Shown one piece after another: positions 9,939-19,913 of a stretch of DNA of 64,000 nt; position 1 is the stretch's first letter, and each line of letters begins with the position of its first letter. Where the stretch lies: NCBI RefSeq assembly GCF_014201715.1, contig NZ_JACHFD010000007.1:1-64000 (forward strand). The letters run 5' to 3'. The position numbers and the translations under genes were made by a program. Origin of the DNA: Haloferula luteola (GTDB lineage Bacteria > Verrucomicrobiota > Verrucomicrobiia > Verrucomicrobiales > Akkermansiaceae). Below the pieces are notes generated by a model. It did no database searches, was not told the origin of the DNA, and saw only the letters and a program-made list of their open reading frames with translations.

Positions 9939-12413
9939 TCAATGGCTCTCGCCAAGTGCCTGAAGGTAATTTTGCTGGAGCTGATCGGCATGGTGACGTC
10001 GTTGCTCGGTTTCGGCGAGGGCTTTGGCGAGGGCCTGGCGAGCGAGGATCAAGTCGTGCTCTTGCTGGTGGAGCTGGGTTTCGAGGGCAGGGAGGTCGGG
10101 GAGATTTTCAGCACGGGCTTTTTGCAAAATGGCGAGTTGCTTTTCGAAGCCCTCTTGGAGGGGGTTGAAGGATTCGGCGAGAGTGTCGCTCTGGAGTGCC
10201 GATTCTTCGGCCAAACGGGCAGCGGCGAGAGCCCTTGTGCGGATCTCGGCAGCGGTCCAGTGTTGGAGATCCTGTTCTAGGTGGCTGAGGGTTGCTTGGG
10301 CCTCGACGAGTTCGGATTCGCCTTCGGCTAGGACCTTCTCGTGTTCGGCGAGAGTTTTTTGTGCGGCTTCGATGGAGCTCTGCAAAGGAGCGAGTTGGGC
10401 TTGGGCATCCTCCCAGGCACGTTGACTTTCGGCAGTCGTTTTTTGGTGTTCGGCGAGAGCGGACTCGAGGGGTGCGATGCGGTCATTCAGTTCCCCGAGC
10501 TGGCGATTGGTGTCCTGGTGGCGGGTTTCCAGTGTGGCCAGTTGGCTCGCGGAGGCGTCGAATCGAGATTGGGTTTCGGCCGATTTTTGGCGGCATTGGT
10601 CTCGTGAGGCGGTGGCGGCGGCGATGCGTGCGGGCTTTTCTGGATCATCGGCCGATTGTTGGACTTCATTCCAGTGGAGTTCTGCGTTGGCCAAGGCGGC
10701 CTGGGCTTCATCGCGTTGTTGGGCGAGGGGAGCCAGCTGTTGACGATGCGCCCCCATCTGGGCTCCGAGATCGGCGAGTTCTGTTTGGCGGACTTCTCGC
10801 TCGTGATGGAGGGGGGAGAGTTCGGCTTGGAGGCGATCGCGTTCTGCTCGTTCCTGTTGATGGTGCTGGCCCGTTTCGCGCTCCGTGGATTCGGCTTCGC
10901 TTTTGCGGGTTTGCAGGGAGGTCACGGCGGTTTGAGCTTCATTGCGCGCGGCTCTTCGTTGGTCGCGAGCCTGAGTTGCTTGGGTGACGATGCCGGGTTG
11001 CGATTCGAGGGCGGATCGAATATGCGCAAGCCGGGTCTCGATGGTGGGAGGGTTGGCATCGATCTGTCCGAGGAAGGTGGCATCGGAGACTTGATGCACT
11101 CGAATGACTCCGTTGTAGCAGGCGATGAAAACGCGTTGGCCCTCGCCATCGAGAGCGATGGAGACAGGGAGCTCAGGAAGCTCGGTGATTTCGTGAAGAG
11201 GATTGAAGTCGGGCTTCCAAAGTCGGGCTTTGCCATCGCGACCGCAGGTGGCGAAGCTGCCATCGCGGGCCCAAGAAAAGTCGAGTACGCCGCCGGGGTG
11301 AGCGTCGATCTTCTTGATCTCGCTCCCATTGTTCATTTCCCAAAAGCGCACCGTGCCATCCTCGGAGGCCGTCGCGAGCACGTTGGAATCGGCTCGGAAA
11401 GCGGCGGTGCGGATACTGGCCTGATGGGCACGCAAGGTATGGAATTCATTGCCACTTGCAGCTTCCCAGACCCAAACGCCGCCATTGCGATCGCCCGTGG
11501 CGAGGAGCACGCCGTCAGGCGAGAAATCGACAGCGGTGACCCAATCGGTGTGCTTTTTGATGGAAGCGACCGAAGATCCGTCGGCGGTGTTCCAGATTTT
11601 GATTTTGCGAGAGGGAGATCCGGTGGCGACGGTCGCGAGATCGGGCCGAAGATCGCAGGCGAGGATGGAGTCGAATTCCTTGCCGGCGGTCATCACTCGA
11701 CTGCCGTCGGAGATATCGAATGTCACAGTGACACCGGATTTGCCAGGGATACCGCCACCGACGATGAGATAGCGACCGTTGGGAGTGAAAGCGAGGGCGA
11801 CCGGATCACCTTCCGGAAAGGGAAGAATGCCGACGAGATCGAGGGTGGTGGTGTCAAACAGGAGAACCTGGTGTTGCCCAGTGACCGCCAACAAAGGTGC
11901 CCATGGGGAGGTGGTCATGGATTGCACGGCGGCGGGGCGCTCCGCGACCACTGCAGGCTCTAACAAAACATGGCGGGGCATGGGCGGCGGGCCATCGGGC
12001 TTCGCAGTCGGATGGGCCGAAAGGCTCATGTCGAACTTCGGCTTACTGGGTTTTTGGGCCTTCGATGAGGCATTTTCCAGCAAGCCGCCTTCGATCCACG
12101 CCCGGATTTGGGCGATTTTTGGGTCGCTCAATTTGTCGCCTTCTGGCGGCATTTTGGGCTCGGAAGTTTGGAGGATGACGGCGAGGAGCTTGGATCCCGT
12201 GTCGCCGGCTTCTGCGATTTTTCCACCGGAGCCTCCCTTCATTGCCCCGGTGTAAGAGGAAAGATCCAGTCCGCCTTTGGCTTTGTCGGGATTGTGGCAG
12301 TTGAGACAGGACTGCTGAAACAGCGGGAAGATGTGGTCGTCGTACGTGACTTTTTCCTCGGCCATGCAGGGCAATGCCAAGGCGAGAAGGAGGGTGTGTG
12401 GGCGGAATGTCAC
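9939..12413 (-). CDS. PSD1-type cytochrome c domain + WD40 propeller + coiled coil, secreted
   Basis: 824 aa with a GTG start and a signal peptide (TLLLALALPCMAEE). Next comes a Planctomycete-type cytochrome c domain (CLNCHNPDKAKGG, one CXXCH heme site, residues ~25-110). Residues ~150-460 hold repeated WD40-like blades (e.g. LACDLRPDLATVATG, VTAVDFSPDGVLLATGD, TAAFRADSNVLATASEDG, IRVWD-like KIKIWNTADG). From ~475 to the end is one long Gln/Glu/Ala-rich coiled coil. It is the last gene of a four-gene minus-strand operon with DUF1501, PPC and DUF1549/1553 proteins. The role is unknown; a periplasmic electron-transfer or scaffold protein for polysaccharide breakdown is usually suspected for such operons. 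Confidence 0.85.
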   Translation of the reverse strand: MTFRPHTLLLALALPCMAEEKVTYDDHIFPLFQQSCLNCHNPDKAKGGLDLSSYTGAMKGGSGGKIAEAGDTGSKLLAVILQTSEPKMPPEGDKLSDPKIAQIRAWIEGGLLENASSKAQKPSKPKFDMSLSAHPTAKPDGPPPMPRHVLLEPAVVAERPAAVQSMTTSPWAPLLAVTGQHQVLLFDTTTLDLVGILPFPEGDPVALAFTPNGRYLIVGGGIPGKSGVTVTFDISDGSRVMTAGKEFDSILACDLRPDLATVATGSPSRKIKIWNTADGSSVASIKKHTDWVTAVDFSPDGVLLATGDRNGGVWVWEAASGNEFHTLRAHQASIRTAAFRADSNVLATASEDGTVRFWEMNNGSEIKKIDAHPGGVLDFSWARDGSFATCGRDGKARLWKPDFNPLHEITELPELPVSIALDGEGQRVFIACYNGVIRVHQVSDATFLGQIDANPPTIETRLAHIRSALESQPGIVTQATQARDQRRAARNEAQTAVTSLQTRKSEAESTERETGQHHQQERAERDRLQAELSPLHHEREVRQTELADLGAQMGAHRQQLAPLAQQRDEAQAALANAELHWNEVQQSADDPEKPARIAAATASRDQCRQKSAETQSRFDASASQLATLETRHQDTNRQLGELNDRIAPLESALAEHQKTTAESQRAWEDAQAQLAPLQSSIEAAQKTLAEHEKVLAEGESELVEAQATLSHLEQDLQHWTAAEIRTRALAAARLAEESALQSDTLAESFNPLQEGFEKQLAILQKARAENLPDLPALETQLHQQEHDLILARQALAKALAETEQRRHHADQLQQNYLQALGESH

Positions 12414-12437
12414 GACCTCAGGCGGGTGGAAAGGGTT

Positions 12438-15236
12438 TCAGTGGTTGAAGAGGAATTCCTTGGAGTTGAGGAGTGCCCAAAAGATGTCATTGAGGAGTGC
12501 GCGTCTCTCCTTGGGGTCCGTGACGGCATCGACCTCTTGGTAGAGGGAATCGGTCTCCTCGGTGGTCGGAACCCGTCCAAGGGTGCGGAGATAGAGTTGA
12601 GTGATCACCTCTTGCGGTGTGGCGCCCTCGTCGAGGAGTCGCTGGATCACCGGGCTGCGTTGGATGCGGTTATGGGTGGCATCGCCATTGAGAAGATGCA
12701 GAGCCTGGGACAAATTCGGCTCCATCTTCACCTCACAGGAGCAGACGGTGGCACGGGTTGCGCGACCGAAGGTGGTGAGGAAGTAATTGGAGGTATTGCC
12801 ATCGGCGATTTGGACGGCATGGGCGCCACTGGGGAGTCCCTTGAATTTGTTGGGTGTCTCGGTGACCTGAGAGATGGTGTCGAGAAGCACCTCGGCGCGT
12901 TGGCGGCGAATCAGGGCGTGGGAAAAATTCCGTTCGTCGGTGGCGTTGGTTTCGTTGGTGCGGGTTGAGAGTTGATAGGTGCGTGACGTGCAGATTTCAC
13001 GGACGATCTGGCGGATGTCGTCGTTGGATTCGGTGAACTTTCGGGCGAGGGCGTCGAGCAGTTCGGGATTGGAGGGGGGATTGGAGATGCGCACATCATC
13101 GACGGGGTCGGTGATGCCGACGCCGAAGAAGTGAGCCCAAGTGATGTTGACCACATTGCGGGCAAACCATGGGTTGTCCGGGGAGGCGAGCCAATCGGCG
13201 AGCGCCTGGCGGCGGGACTTCCCTTTGAAGGAATCAGGGGTGGGAGTACCGAGGAATCGGGGTTGGGCGTTTTGGCCGGTGACGGGATGTTTGACCTCTC
13301 CTCCCCCATCGAAGATGACCCGTTCCCGGGGGTCTTCTGAGGGTTTGCGTTTTACTTGGGCGAAGAATGAAGCAAAGCCATAGTAGTCGTCCATGGTCCA
13401 GCGGTCGAATGGATGATTGTGGCATTGGGCGCATTGGATGCGGGTTCCCATGAAGACCTGAGCGACGTTTTCGGTGAGCTTCAGGGTATCTTGTTCGATC
13501 TGGAAAAAGTTCGTGGCGGGATTGTCGAAGGTGCCTCCTTGGGAGGAAAGGAGCTCTCGAACGATTTGGTTGAAAGGGACGTTGGCGGCAATGCGCTCTC
13601 TCAGCCATCCATAGTAGCCGAGGGCGGCTTTGTAAGAGACTTGATTGGGGCCATTGTTGAAGGTGCGGATCTGCAGCAGCTCGGCCCACTTCATGACCCA
13701 CATTTCGGTGAATTCTTTGCGAGAGATGAGGTTGTCGACGAGTGCAGTGCGTTTGTCAGGAGACGGATCTGAGAGGAAGCGCGCACGGTCTTCGGGGGTG
13801 GGAAGGCGACCGATGATATCGAGGTGGACTCGTCGAACGAAGACTTCGTCGGAGCAGACTTCGGAGGGGATGACGCGAAGTTTGTGGAGCTTTTCGTGAA
13901 CGAAATGATCGATCTCATTGAACTCGGGGAGCTCGGGTCGGGTGTAGGGAAGATCCTTCGGAACGACGATTGCCTGGACGCCTTCGGTGAAGGTGTGGAA
14001 ACGGGCGAGGAGGAAAGCTTCGCCTCGCTTTTGAGAGGTGGCGAGGGCTCTGGCGGAATCGATGGCCACGGAGTTATCGTTTGAAGTCGAGAAGGTGGCG
14101 AGAGGAGTGACATCCCTGTCGGTGCCGTCGGAATAGGTCGCACGAACGGTGAGGGGAACTTCGAGGTTGGAGCCTTTGAGGACGAGTTGAGGGGGCTCGA
14201 CGGTGATGCCCGTAGGTTGTGGAATGTCCTCCGCATCGTAGGGGGCACCATGGCGAATCCACTCTACGAGCGTCCGGTAGTTGGCGCTGTCTTTGTCGAA
14301 GAGTTTGCCGCCGGTGTGGGGAACTTCGCCAATGGCCTTGGTGAGGAGCAGGGAATCTTCCGGGAGTGCGAGATTGAGACGGCGACCGGGGAGTTCACGG
14401 GTGAGCCGGAAGTGATCTCCTTTGGGATCGAAACCGTAGAGGGTGAGATGAAAGCCATCCTGACCGCGGGCGGAGCCGTGGCACGATCCGGTGTTGCAGC
14501 CGGCGGAGGTGAGGACCGGCATGACATCGAGTTGGAACGATATCGGGCGGGGTTCGGTGGCTCCCTTGACGGTGACGGGGAGGGAGGTTCGGAGTCCGCG
14601 GTAGTCGAGATGGAGGATGGTGGTGCCGTCTTTGAGAGGGCGCAGGGTGGTATCCGTCAGAGAGGCGATGGAGGGGTCCTCCAGCGAGGCTTTGACCTGC
14701 CGGGTGATGTCGTGAGTGGCGGCATCTTCGAAGTGGGCGAGGATGACGACGCGGTGGAAATCGCGGGAGCTTTCAAGGGAGATGGCTTTGGGGAAGGCCT
14801 CAATGGAGGTGATGGAGGGGTCCGGGGCGGCGTCGCTATCGGGAAGTGCCGTCTTCGGCCGGGGTGCGAGGGTGATTCCCTCGGGCCACGGGGCACCGGC
14901 ATCGATCCATTGTTTCAAGGTCTCGATGTCAGCGGGATCGAGAGGGCCTCCTTTGGGGGGCATCAAGTCATCGTCATCTTCGGAGAGACAGATGCGTTGG
15001 ATGATCAGGGAGCCTGCAGAGTCGCCTGGTGAGAGGACCGCACCGGAATCTCCACCTGTAAGCATGGAGGAGCGGGTGGTGAGGATAAGGTTGCCCTTGT
15101 CCTTGTCCGGGTGGTGGCAGGAGAGGCAGTGAGTTTCAAGGATGGCGCGGGCCTGCGGGAACGGGTCGGCAATCGCGGATGAAGCGAGGAGGACGCCGAC
15201 GGAAACCGGCGCACCGAGGATGGCGCGGATCTTCAT
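12438..15236 (-). CDS. DUF1549/DUF1553 protein with PSD1 cytochrome c domain
   Basis: 932 aa with a signal peptide (VGVLLASSAIA). Domain order: PSD1 cytochrome domain (CLSCHHPDKDKG, ~30-110); an extension with a second Cys-His site (GCNTGSCHG); a Big2-like beta domain (VPLTVRATYSDGTDRDVT); DUF1549 (from EFNEIDHFV..., with RRVHLDIIGRLPT and the heme-like CAQCHNHPFDRW); and DUF1553 (DWLASPDNPWFARNVVN ... ISNPPSNPELLDALA). This architecture is almost confined to Planctomycetes and Verrucomicrobia, where it accompanies sulfatases and CAZymes; the reaction is unknown. Its ATG overlaps the preceding stop by 4 bp (15233-15236), so it is translationally coupled to the PPC gene. Confidence 0.92.
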   Translation of the reverse strand: MKIRAILGAPVSVGVLLASSAIADPFPQARAILETHCLSCHHPDKDKGNLILTTRSSMLTGGDSGAVLSPGDSAGSLIIQRICLSEDDDDLMPPKGGPLDPADIETLKQWIDAGAPWPEGITLAPRPKTALPDSDAAPDPSITSIEAFPKAISLESSRDFHRVVILAHFEDAATHDITRQVKASLEDPSIASLTDTTLRPLKDGTTILHLDYRGLRTSLPVTVKGATEPRPISFQLDVMPVLTSAGCNTGSCHGSARGQDGFHLTLYGFDPKGDHFRLTRELPGRRLNLALPEDSLLLTKAIGEVPHTGGKLFDKDSANYRTLVEWIRHGAPYDAEDIPQPTGITVEPPQLVLKGSNLEVPLTVRATYSDGTDRDVTPLATFSTSNDNSVAIDSARALATSQKRGEAFLLARFHTFTEGVQAIVVPKDLPYTRPELPEFNEIDHFVHEKLHKLRVIPSEVCSDEVFVRRVHLDIIGRLPTPEDRARFLSDPSPDKRTALVDNLISRKEFTEMWVMKWAELLQIRTFNNGPNQVSYKAALGYYGWLRERIAANVPFNQIVRELLSSQGGTFDNPATNFFQIEQDTLKLTENVAQVFMGTRIQCAQCHNHPFDRWTMDDYYGFASFFAQVKRKPSEDPRERVIFDGGGEVKHPVTGQNAQPRFLGTPTPDSFKGKSRRQALADWLASPDNPWFARNVVNITWAHFFGVGITDPVDDVRISNPPSNPELLDALARKFTESNDDIRQIVREICTSRTYQLSTRTNETNATDERNFSHALIRRQRAEVLLDTISQVTETPNKFKGLPSGAHAVQIADGNTSNYFLTTFGRATRATVCSCEVKMEPNLSQALHLLNGDATHNRIQRSPVIQRLLDEGATPQEVITQLYLRTLGRVPTTEETDSLYQEVDAVTDPKERRALLNDIFWALLNSKEFLFNH

Positions 15237-17611
15237 GGCTGGGCTTGGGCTCGGAGTTGTTCGAGGCGCGAGAGAGGCTTTTCGGTAGGAGGTGCCGCGG
15301 GCGTTTCTGCAGGAGGGGGCGGTGATGCCTCGGCGACCGCGGGAGCGGGGGCATCGATGCGCAGGGTGCCTCCGTGACCCGTTTGATGGAGCACGGTGGT
15401 GCCGTTGTCGGGAACATCGATGCGCAGGAAGAGACCTGCATGTTTGCCCATGGCGGCGTCGGCGGCGACTTCGACGGGAAAGGTCAATTCAGTGGTGTTG
15501 GCATCGAACTCCAAGGGCGTCGTTTGGGTTCCGTGGGGGAGTCCGAGCAACTCGGCGCGGGCAATTCCGGTGAATTCTCGAGGGTGCTCCAGTTGGCAAA
15601 CGACGGGGACTTTGCGCCCTTGTTCGGTGGCTGCGAGATCGATGGTGGCAGTGACCCAAGGTTCGCCGACTTTTAATGGAACGAGTGAGGAGGAAACCAC
15701 TACCGACCCTTGGGGAGTATCGGCTTCGGCGAGGACGGCGATTTGCCAATCCCCAGGGGGCGCGTCGGGGTTGGCATTGATCTCATAGTCGATCTCCGTT
15801 TGTCCTTCCTCGAGGCGAAGGGTGGCAGGCGAGCCGATGCCGGGAGGGTTCCAGAGCATGCGCAAGGTGACGGGGGAATTGAATCCATCCTGGCGTCCGA
15901 GCCGGGCATGGAGACGCAGGATTCCCCGTGGGACAACCGGGACGGCGGGGGGATCGAGATCGAGGGTGAGGGGGGCTTCCTGGGTCACCGCGACAGCGAT
16001 GAGATCGGATTCTGTGGTGTGGTAAGGCCCTTGGTTGTTGATCTCGATATGATGGACGGTTTCATGCAATGGTCCCGAGGCTGGAGGGATATTTTCTCCG
16101 GTAGAACGGATGCTAAAGGGGTGCCAGCCACCGGCGATGGGAGCGTCTGCGGACGCTTCGAAGATGACGGGGAAGCTGTTGATCGTGCGCGGGATGGGCG
16201 GTATCTGAAGGGTGACGCCATCGGGCAGGGAACCGGCTTCGAACAAGGCATCGCAGCCGAGGTTGCTGCGGGTGAGATTGACGGTGGTCGCGTAGCGATT
16301 GCCGCGAGGGATCACGATCATTTTCCTGGCTTGCGAGTTGTCGCGCTCAAAGACCGGCAAAGTGGCGGAAATGGCGGGGGAGCGGTGATCGATTTCGAGC
16401 CGGTAGGTGAAGTCAGGGCCGCCTCGGGAGAGCTTGTCGGAGACGACGATCAGGTATTCGCCGTCGGCTGGACAGGTCCATTGTAGGAAGGGGTCGGGAG
16501 AGCCTTGGTCGTCGTTGGACGCGAGTTGCTTCGATTGGGCATCGCGCAAGGAGAGCACGCCATCGATGGGGCAACGGAGTTCTCGGCCGCGGATCCGGAT
16601 ATCCAGGTTTTGATCTTTGGTGGCAGAGAAGCGGTAGATGTCCTGATCTTTGGGTTTGTCGAGGCGACCGTGAGCGGCGCAGGGAAGAGGTGGCAGAGGT
16701 GTGGCTTCTTTGAAGAGGTTGTTAGGCTCAATCTCGGTGGCGGTAGCCAGTGGGGATACAAAGATCCAATTCGGTGAGGGGGCGATTTGGTCTCCGCGGC
16801 TGGCAAACAGAGGATAGTGCCCGATCGCGTTTTCGGGGATGGTGAAGGGAATTCGAAGGCCGTCTCCAAAGTCAAACTCAAGGGTTTCTCCTGGGCGGGC
16901 GCCAGGAGGAAAAACGGCAGAGGGCCGGGGAAAGGTGCCGACGTGCAGGCGATACTGGCAGTTGTCGTTGCCCTCGTACGCCGCCTCTCGTACCAATATA
17001 CGATAATCTCCCGTCTCTGGCGCGATGACGGACACGAAAGCATCGGTGCGGAGCAAGGAGGCGTCGTCGCAGGAGGCGAGTTCGAAGCGGTTGGGATCGA
17101 GAATGGCAAGGTAGGCGTCGAAAAACGTACGCCCGAGCCGCATGGCTTCGATCTCGACAGACAGTGTTTGATCTTTTTCGAGGTGGACGCTGAACCAATC
17201 TTCATCCTCGGATTGGGAAACTCCCTGGATGGTGGTGTTCAGGGGGACGGATTGAGGTTGATCGAAGCTGTTGTTGGGCTCGATTTCAGGGATTTCCGGG
17301 AGGGCGCCGACCCACAGGGTGCGGAGATAGGAGACGCCGCCCGAAGTGCGCAGGCGCAGTGGGTGCTCACCGAGGGAGGCATCGGCCGCGATGCGAACTT
17401 TGGCGATGGCTTGTTTGCCATCTTCCTGGCCTTTGAGTTCGAGGACTTCGATGCCGGGGTGATGGAATAAGATTTCCTGAGGGTCTTGCAGCCGTTCGCC
17501 AAGGAGGTGGATTTCGACCTCTGCTCCACGCGGACCGCCCCGTGGTTGAACCTGTTGGAGGTCGGGCGAGAAGGCCAGGGCGGGAGCGGTGAGAAGAAGC
17601 AGCGATTTCAT
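15233..17611 (-). CDS. secreted protein with two PPC (bacterial pre-peptidase C-terminal) domains
   Basis: 792 aa from the ATG at 17611, which gives a signal peptide (MKSLLLLTAPALAFS). After an IPT/TIG-like beta domain, two PPC domains can be seen, each opening with an EIEPNN/EIEPNNLF motif and containing DxDWFSVHL or DQDIYRFSA and a late GDYRILV/GEYLIVV strand. The rest is beta-rich, followed by a Pro/Ala-rich low-complexity tail (about the last 45 residues). No catalytic domain is recognisable. It lies between DUF1501 (70 bp gap) and DUF1549/1553 (4-bp overlap) and is probably an exported binding or structural partner of them. Confidence 0.85.
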   Translation of the reverse strand: MKSLLLLTAPALAFSPDLQQVQPRGGPRGAEVEIHLLGERLQDPQEILFHHPGIEVLELKGQEDGKQAIAKVRIAADASLGEHPLRLRTSGGVSYLRTLWVGALPEIPEIEPNNSFDQPQSVPLNTTIQGVSQSEDEDWFSVHLEKDQTLSVEIEAMRLGRTFFDAYLAILDPNRFELASCDDASLLRTDAFVSVIAPETGDYRILVREAAYEGNDNCQYRLHVGTFPRPSAVFPPGARPGETLEFDFGDGLRIPFTIPENAIGHYPLFASRGDQIAPSPNWIFVSPLATATEIEPNNLFKEATPLPPLPCAAHGRLDKPKDQDIYRFSATKDQNLDIRIRGRELRCPIDGVLSLRDAQSKQLASNDDQGSPDPFLQWTCPADGEYLIVVSDKLSRGGPDFTYRLEIDHRSPAISATLPVFERDNSQARKMIVIPRGNRYATTVNLTRSNLGCDALFEAGSLPDGVTLQIPPIPRTINSFPVIFEASADAPIAGGWHPFSIRSTGENIPPASGPLHETVHHIEINNQGPYHTTESDLIAVAVTQEAPLTLDLDPPAVPVVPRGILRLHARLGRQDGFNSPVTLRMLWNPPGIGSPATLRLEEGQTEIDYEINANPDAPPGDWQIAVLAEADTPQGSVVVSSSLVPLKVGEPWVTATIDLAATEQGRKVPVVCQLEHPREFTGIARAELLGLPHGTQTTPLEFDANTTELTFPVEVAADAAMGKHAGLFLRIDVPDNGTTVLHQTGHGGTLRIDAPAPAVAEASPPPPAETPAAPPTEKPLSRLEQLRAQAQP

Positions 17612-17681
17612 GATCGGGCAGTGGCCGTGAGATGCTGGGACAGGGGAAGTCCTGCCTGGCAGTGGGAGGCGGAGCGCCGGG

Positions 17682-19001
17682 TCACGCGAGGATGCTTTCG
17701 AGCACGCTGCCGCCATCGACGATTTCGATGGGCCGATTGCCGGGAGCCATCAGCTCTTTGTCGGCGGTGATGCCGATCTGCTGATAGATGGTGGTGGCAA
17801 GGTCGGCGACGGAGACGGCGTCGGTATCGACTTCGCCTCCGAGGGCGTCGGAGGAGCCGTGGACGTGACCTCGTTTGATGCCGCCGCCGGCGAGCATGAC
17901 GGAGAAGACGCGCGGCCAGTGGTCGCGGCCACCTTGTGGGTTGATTTTTGGAGTCCGGCCAAATTCTGAGGTGACCATGACGAGGGTGCTATCCAACATG
18001 CCGCGTTCATCGAGATCCGAGATGAGGGCTGCGATGGCTTGATCGACTGGAGGAAGCTGGCGTTCGATGGCGGCCTTGATGTTGTCGTGGTGGTCCCAGC
18101 CGCCAGCGGTGAGCGAGACGAAGCGCACGCCTCCTTCGATGAGCCGGCGGGCGAGAAGCATGCGTTGACCGGGCTCGTTGCGGCCGTAGCGATCCTTCAT
18201 GGAGTCGGGCTCGGCGCTGAGGTTGAAGGCTTCGCGAGCGGTTTGGGAGGAGATGAGTTTGTATGCGTGTTGATAGAAAGCGTCCATGGAGTCGAGAGCG
18301 TCGGAGGACTCCAGTTGGCGGAAGTGTTGATCGACGGTTTCAAGCAAGGAGCGGCGGCGAGCGAAGCGGTGATCGTCGACGCCTTTCGGCAGGTTGAGGT
18401 CCCGCACTTGGAAGTTGCCGCGCGCGGGATCTGAGCCGAGGGCGAAGGGTCCGTAAGCGGACGATAGGTAGCCGGAGTTGGCGAATTCGTTGGGGACGAA
18501 GGGAACGCAGACGTAGGGTGGGAGGTTGTTGCGGGGCCCGAGTTCGTGGGAAATCACCGAACCAATGGAGGGGTATTCGACGGCAGGAGACGGGCGATAG
18601 CCGGTGAACATGTTGTGGGTGCCGCGCTCGTGCGCGGCTTCCCCGTGGGACATCGATCGAATGAGGGTGGTTTTGTCGGCAATCTTGGCGAGATGGGGAA
18701 GTTTTTCGCCAAATTGGATGCCGGGAAGGGAGGTGTCGATGGCGCCGAAGGGGCCGCGGTATTCGGCGGGGGCATAGGGTTTGGGATCGAATGACTCCTG
18801 ATGTGACATGCCTCCGGGGAGGAAGATGTGAATGATGCCTTTGGCGACGCCTTCCTTGGTTTCGTAAAATTTCTGGGCGGCATGGGCTTTCCCGAGAAAG
18901 CCGGGGAGAGTGAGACCGAGGCCACCGAGGAGGCCGACGTAGAAGAACTCGCGGCGGGACGAGTAGCGTTCGAGCGGGTTGCCGGGGCAGTGTGGTTTCA
19001 T
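17682..19001 (-). CDS. DUF1501 family protein, Tat-type signal
   Basis: 439 aa. The N-terminus has a twin-arginine signal (SSRREFFYVGLLGGLGL...), so it is probably exported folded. The body is DUF1501, a divergent alkaline-phosphatase/sulfatase-fold family: HIFLPGGMSHQESFDPKP, IRSMSHGEAAHERGTHNMFTG, WDHHDN and VMVTSEFGRTP are the family landmarks. It is the first gene of the minus-strand operon that continues with PPC, DUF1549/1553 and PSD1-WD40 proteins; DUF1501 and DUF1549/1553 are paired in nearly all PVC genomes. The biochemical function is not established. Confidence 0.93.
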   Translation of the reverse strand: MKPHCPGNPLERYSSRREFFYVGLLGGLGLTLPGFLGKAHAAQKFYETKEGVAKGIIHIFLPGGMSHQESFDPKPYAPAEYRGPFGAIDTSLPGIQFGEKLPHLAKIADKTTLIRSMSHGEAAHERGTHNMFTGYRPSPAVEYPSIGSVISHELGPRNNLPPYVCVPFVPNEFANSGYLSSAYGPFALGSDPARGNFQVRDLNLPKGVDDHRFARRRSLLETVDQHFRQLESSDALDSMDAFYQHAYKLISSQTAREAFNLSAEPDSMKDRYGRNEPGQRMLLARRLIEGGVRFVSLTAGGWDHHDNIKAAIERQLPPVDQAIAALISDLDERGMLDSTLVMVTSEFGRTPKINPQGGRDHWPRVFSVMLAGGGIKRGHVHGSSDALGGEVDTDAVSVADLATTIYQQIGITADKELMAPGNRPIEIVDGGSVLESILA

Positions 19002-19175
19002 GGCAATGGAAACAGGGATTCCATGGCACTACGGGAAGCGTTGCTTCCGCTTATCAAAACCTGAGGTGGGCGTCGGGAGCGATGGTCGACGGAATCGAGG
19101 CAAGAATCTGCCGTCGAAGGAGATGGAGGCGAAGTGGGAAGCCGGGTGGGGGGTGAAAAAATGCGCAGGGTGGGA

Positions 19176-19913
19176 TCAAGGCAACCCCAGTTCGCCTTCT
19201 TTGGCCCGGGCGACGTGGATGAAAACATCATCCAGATGTTCGCGCTGAAAGATGGTTTTGAGCTCAGCGGCGGTGCCTTGGGCGAGGATGCGCCCTTCGT
19301 GCAGAAAGACGATGCGGTCGCAGAGGACCTCAATGTCTTTCATATTGTGGCTGGTATAAACGATCGAGCGGGGGCGCTGACGCTGGATTTCGGTGACAAA
19401 GGTGCGTACGCGGTCGGCGATGTCGGGATCGAGCGAAGCGGTGGGCTCATCGAGCAGCAGGAGGTCGGGATCGTTGAGGAGGGCTTTGGCGAGGTTGACT
19501 CGGGTGGTTTCTCCGGCGGAAAGCTGGCCTGTGATTCGGTCGGCGAGGTGCTCGATACCGAGCAGTCCGAGGAGCTCGCTGACTCGGGGTTTGGGGGGCT
19601 TGACGCTGTAGAGTCGGGCAAAGATTTCGAGATTGTGGCGGACCTTGAGATTGCCCGGCAGGGACGCGTAGGTGGTGCAGAAATTGGTTCGGCGCAGGAT
19701 TTCGATGCGGTGCTTGGCGAGATCGAGGCCGAAGACGCGGATGGAACCGCTGGTCGGGGTGATCAGGCCAAGGATCATGTTCATGAGGGTCGTTTTGCCC
19801 GCGCCGTTGACGCCGAGTAGGCCAACTGTCTCGCCCTCTGCGACTTGGAGGGAGACCTTGTCGATGGCCTTGAAGGACCCGAAGTTTTTGCCGATTTCAT
19901 GGATCTCCAGCAT
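19176..19913 (-). CDS. ABC transporter ATP-binding protein without visible permease
   Basis: 245 aa from the ATG at 19913 (MLEIHEIGKNFGSFKAIDKV); an in-frame upstream extension to 19952 is unlikely. Walker A is GVNGAGKTT, Walker B LLLLDEPTASLD, and the H-loop is YTSHNM. The signature motif is LSAGETTRV rather than LSGGQ, as in several ABC-2 exporter ATPases. The nearest relatives by pattern are ATPases of ABC-2-type exporters. No permease gene lies on either side: upstream is a GH95 enzyme and downstream a DUF1501 operon. It may work with a permease encoded elsewhere. Confidence 0.88.
   Translation of the reverse strand: MLEIHEIGKNFGSFKAIDKVSLQVAEGETVGLLGVNGAGKTTLMNMILGLITPTSGSIRVFGLDLAKHRIEILRRTNFCTTYASLPGNLKVRHNLEIFARLYSVKPPKPRVSELLGLLGIEHLADRITGQLSAGETTRVNLAKALLNDPDLLLLDEPTASLDPDIADRVRTFVTEIQRQRPRSIVYTSHNMKDIEVLCDRIVFLHEGRILAQGTAAELKTIFQREHLDDVFIHVARAKEGELGLP

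Noticed and set aside
10656..11963. 435-aa open frame opposite the WD40 gene
   Set aside because: Antisense shadow; the WD40 repeats and coiled coil are on the other strand.
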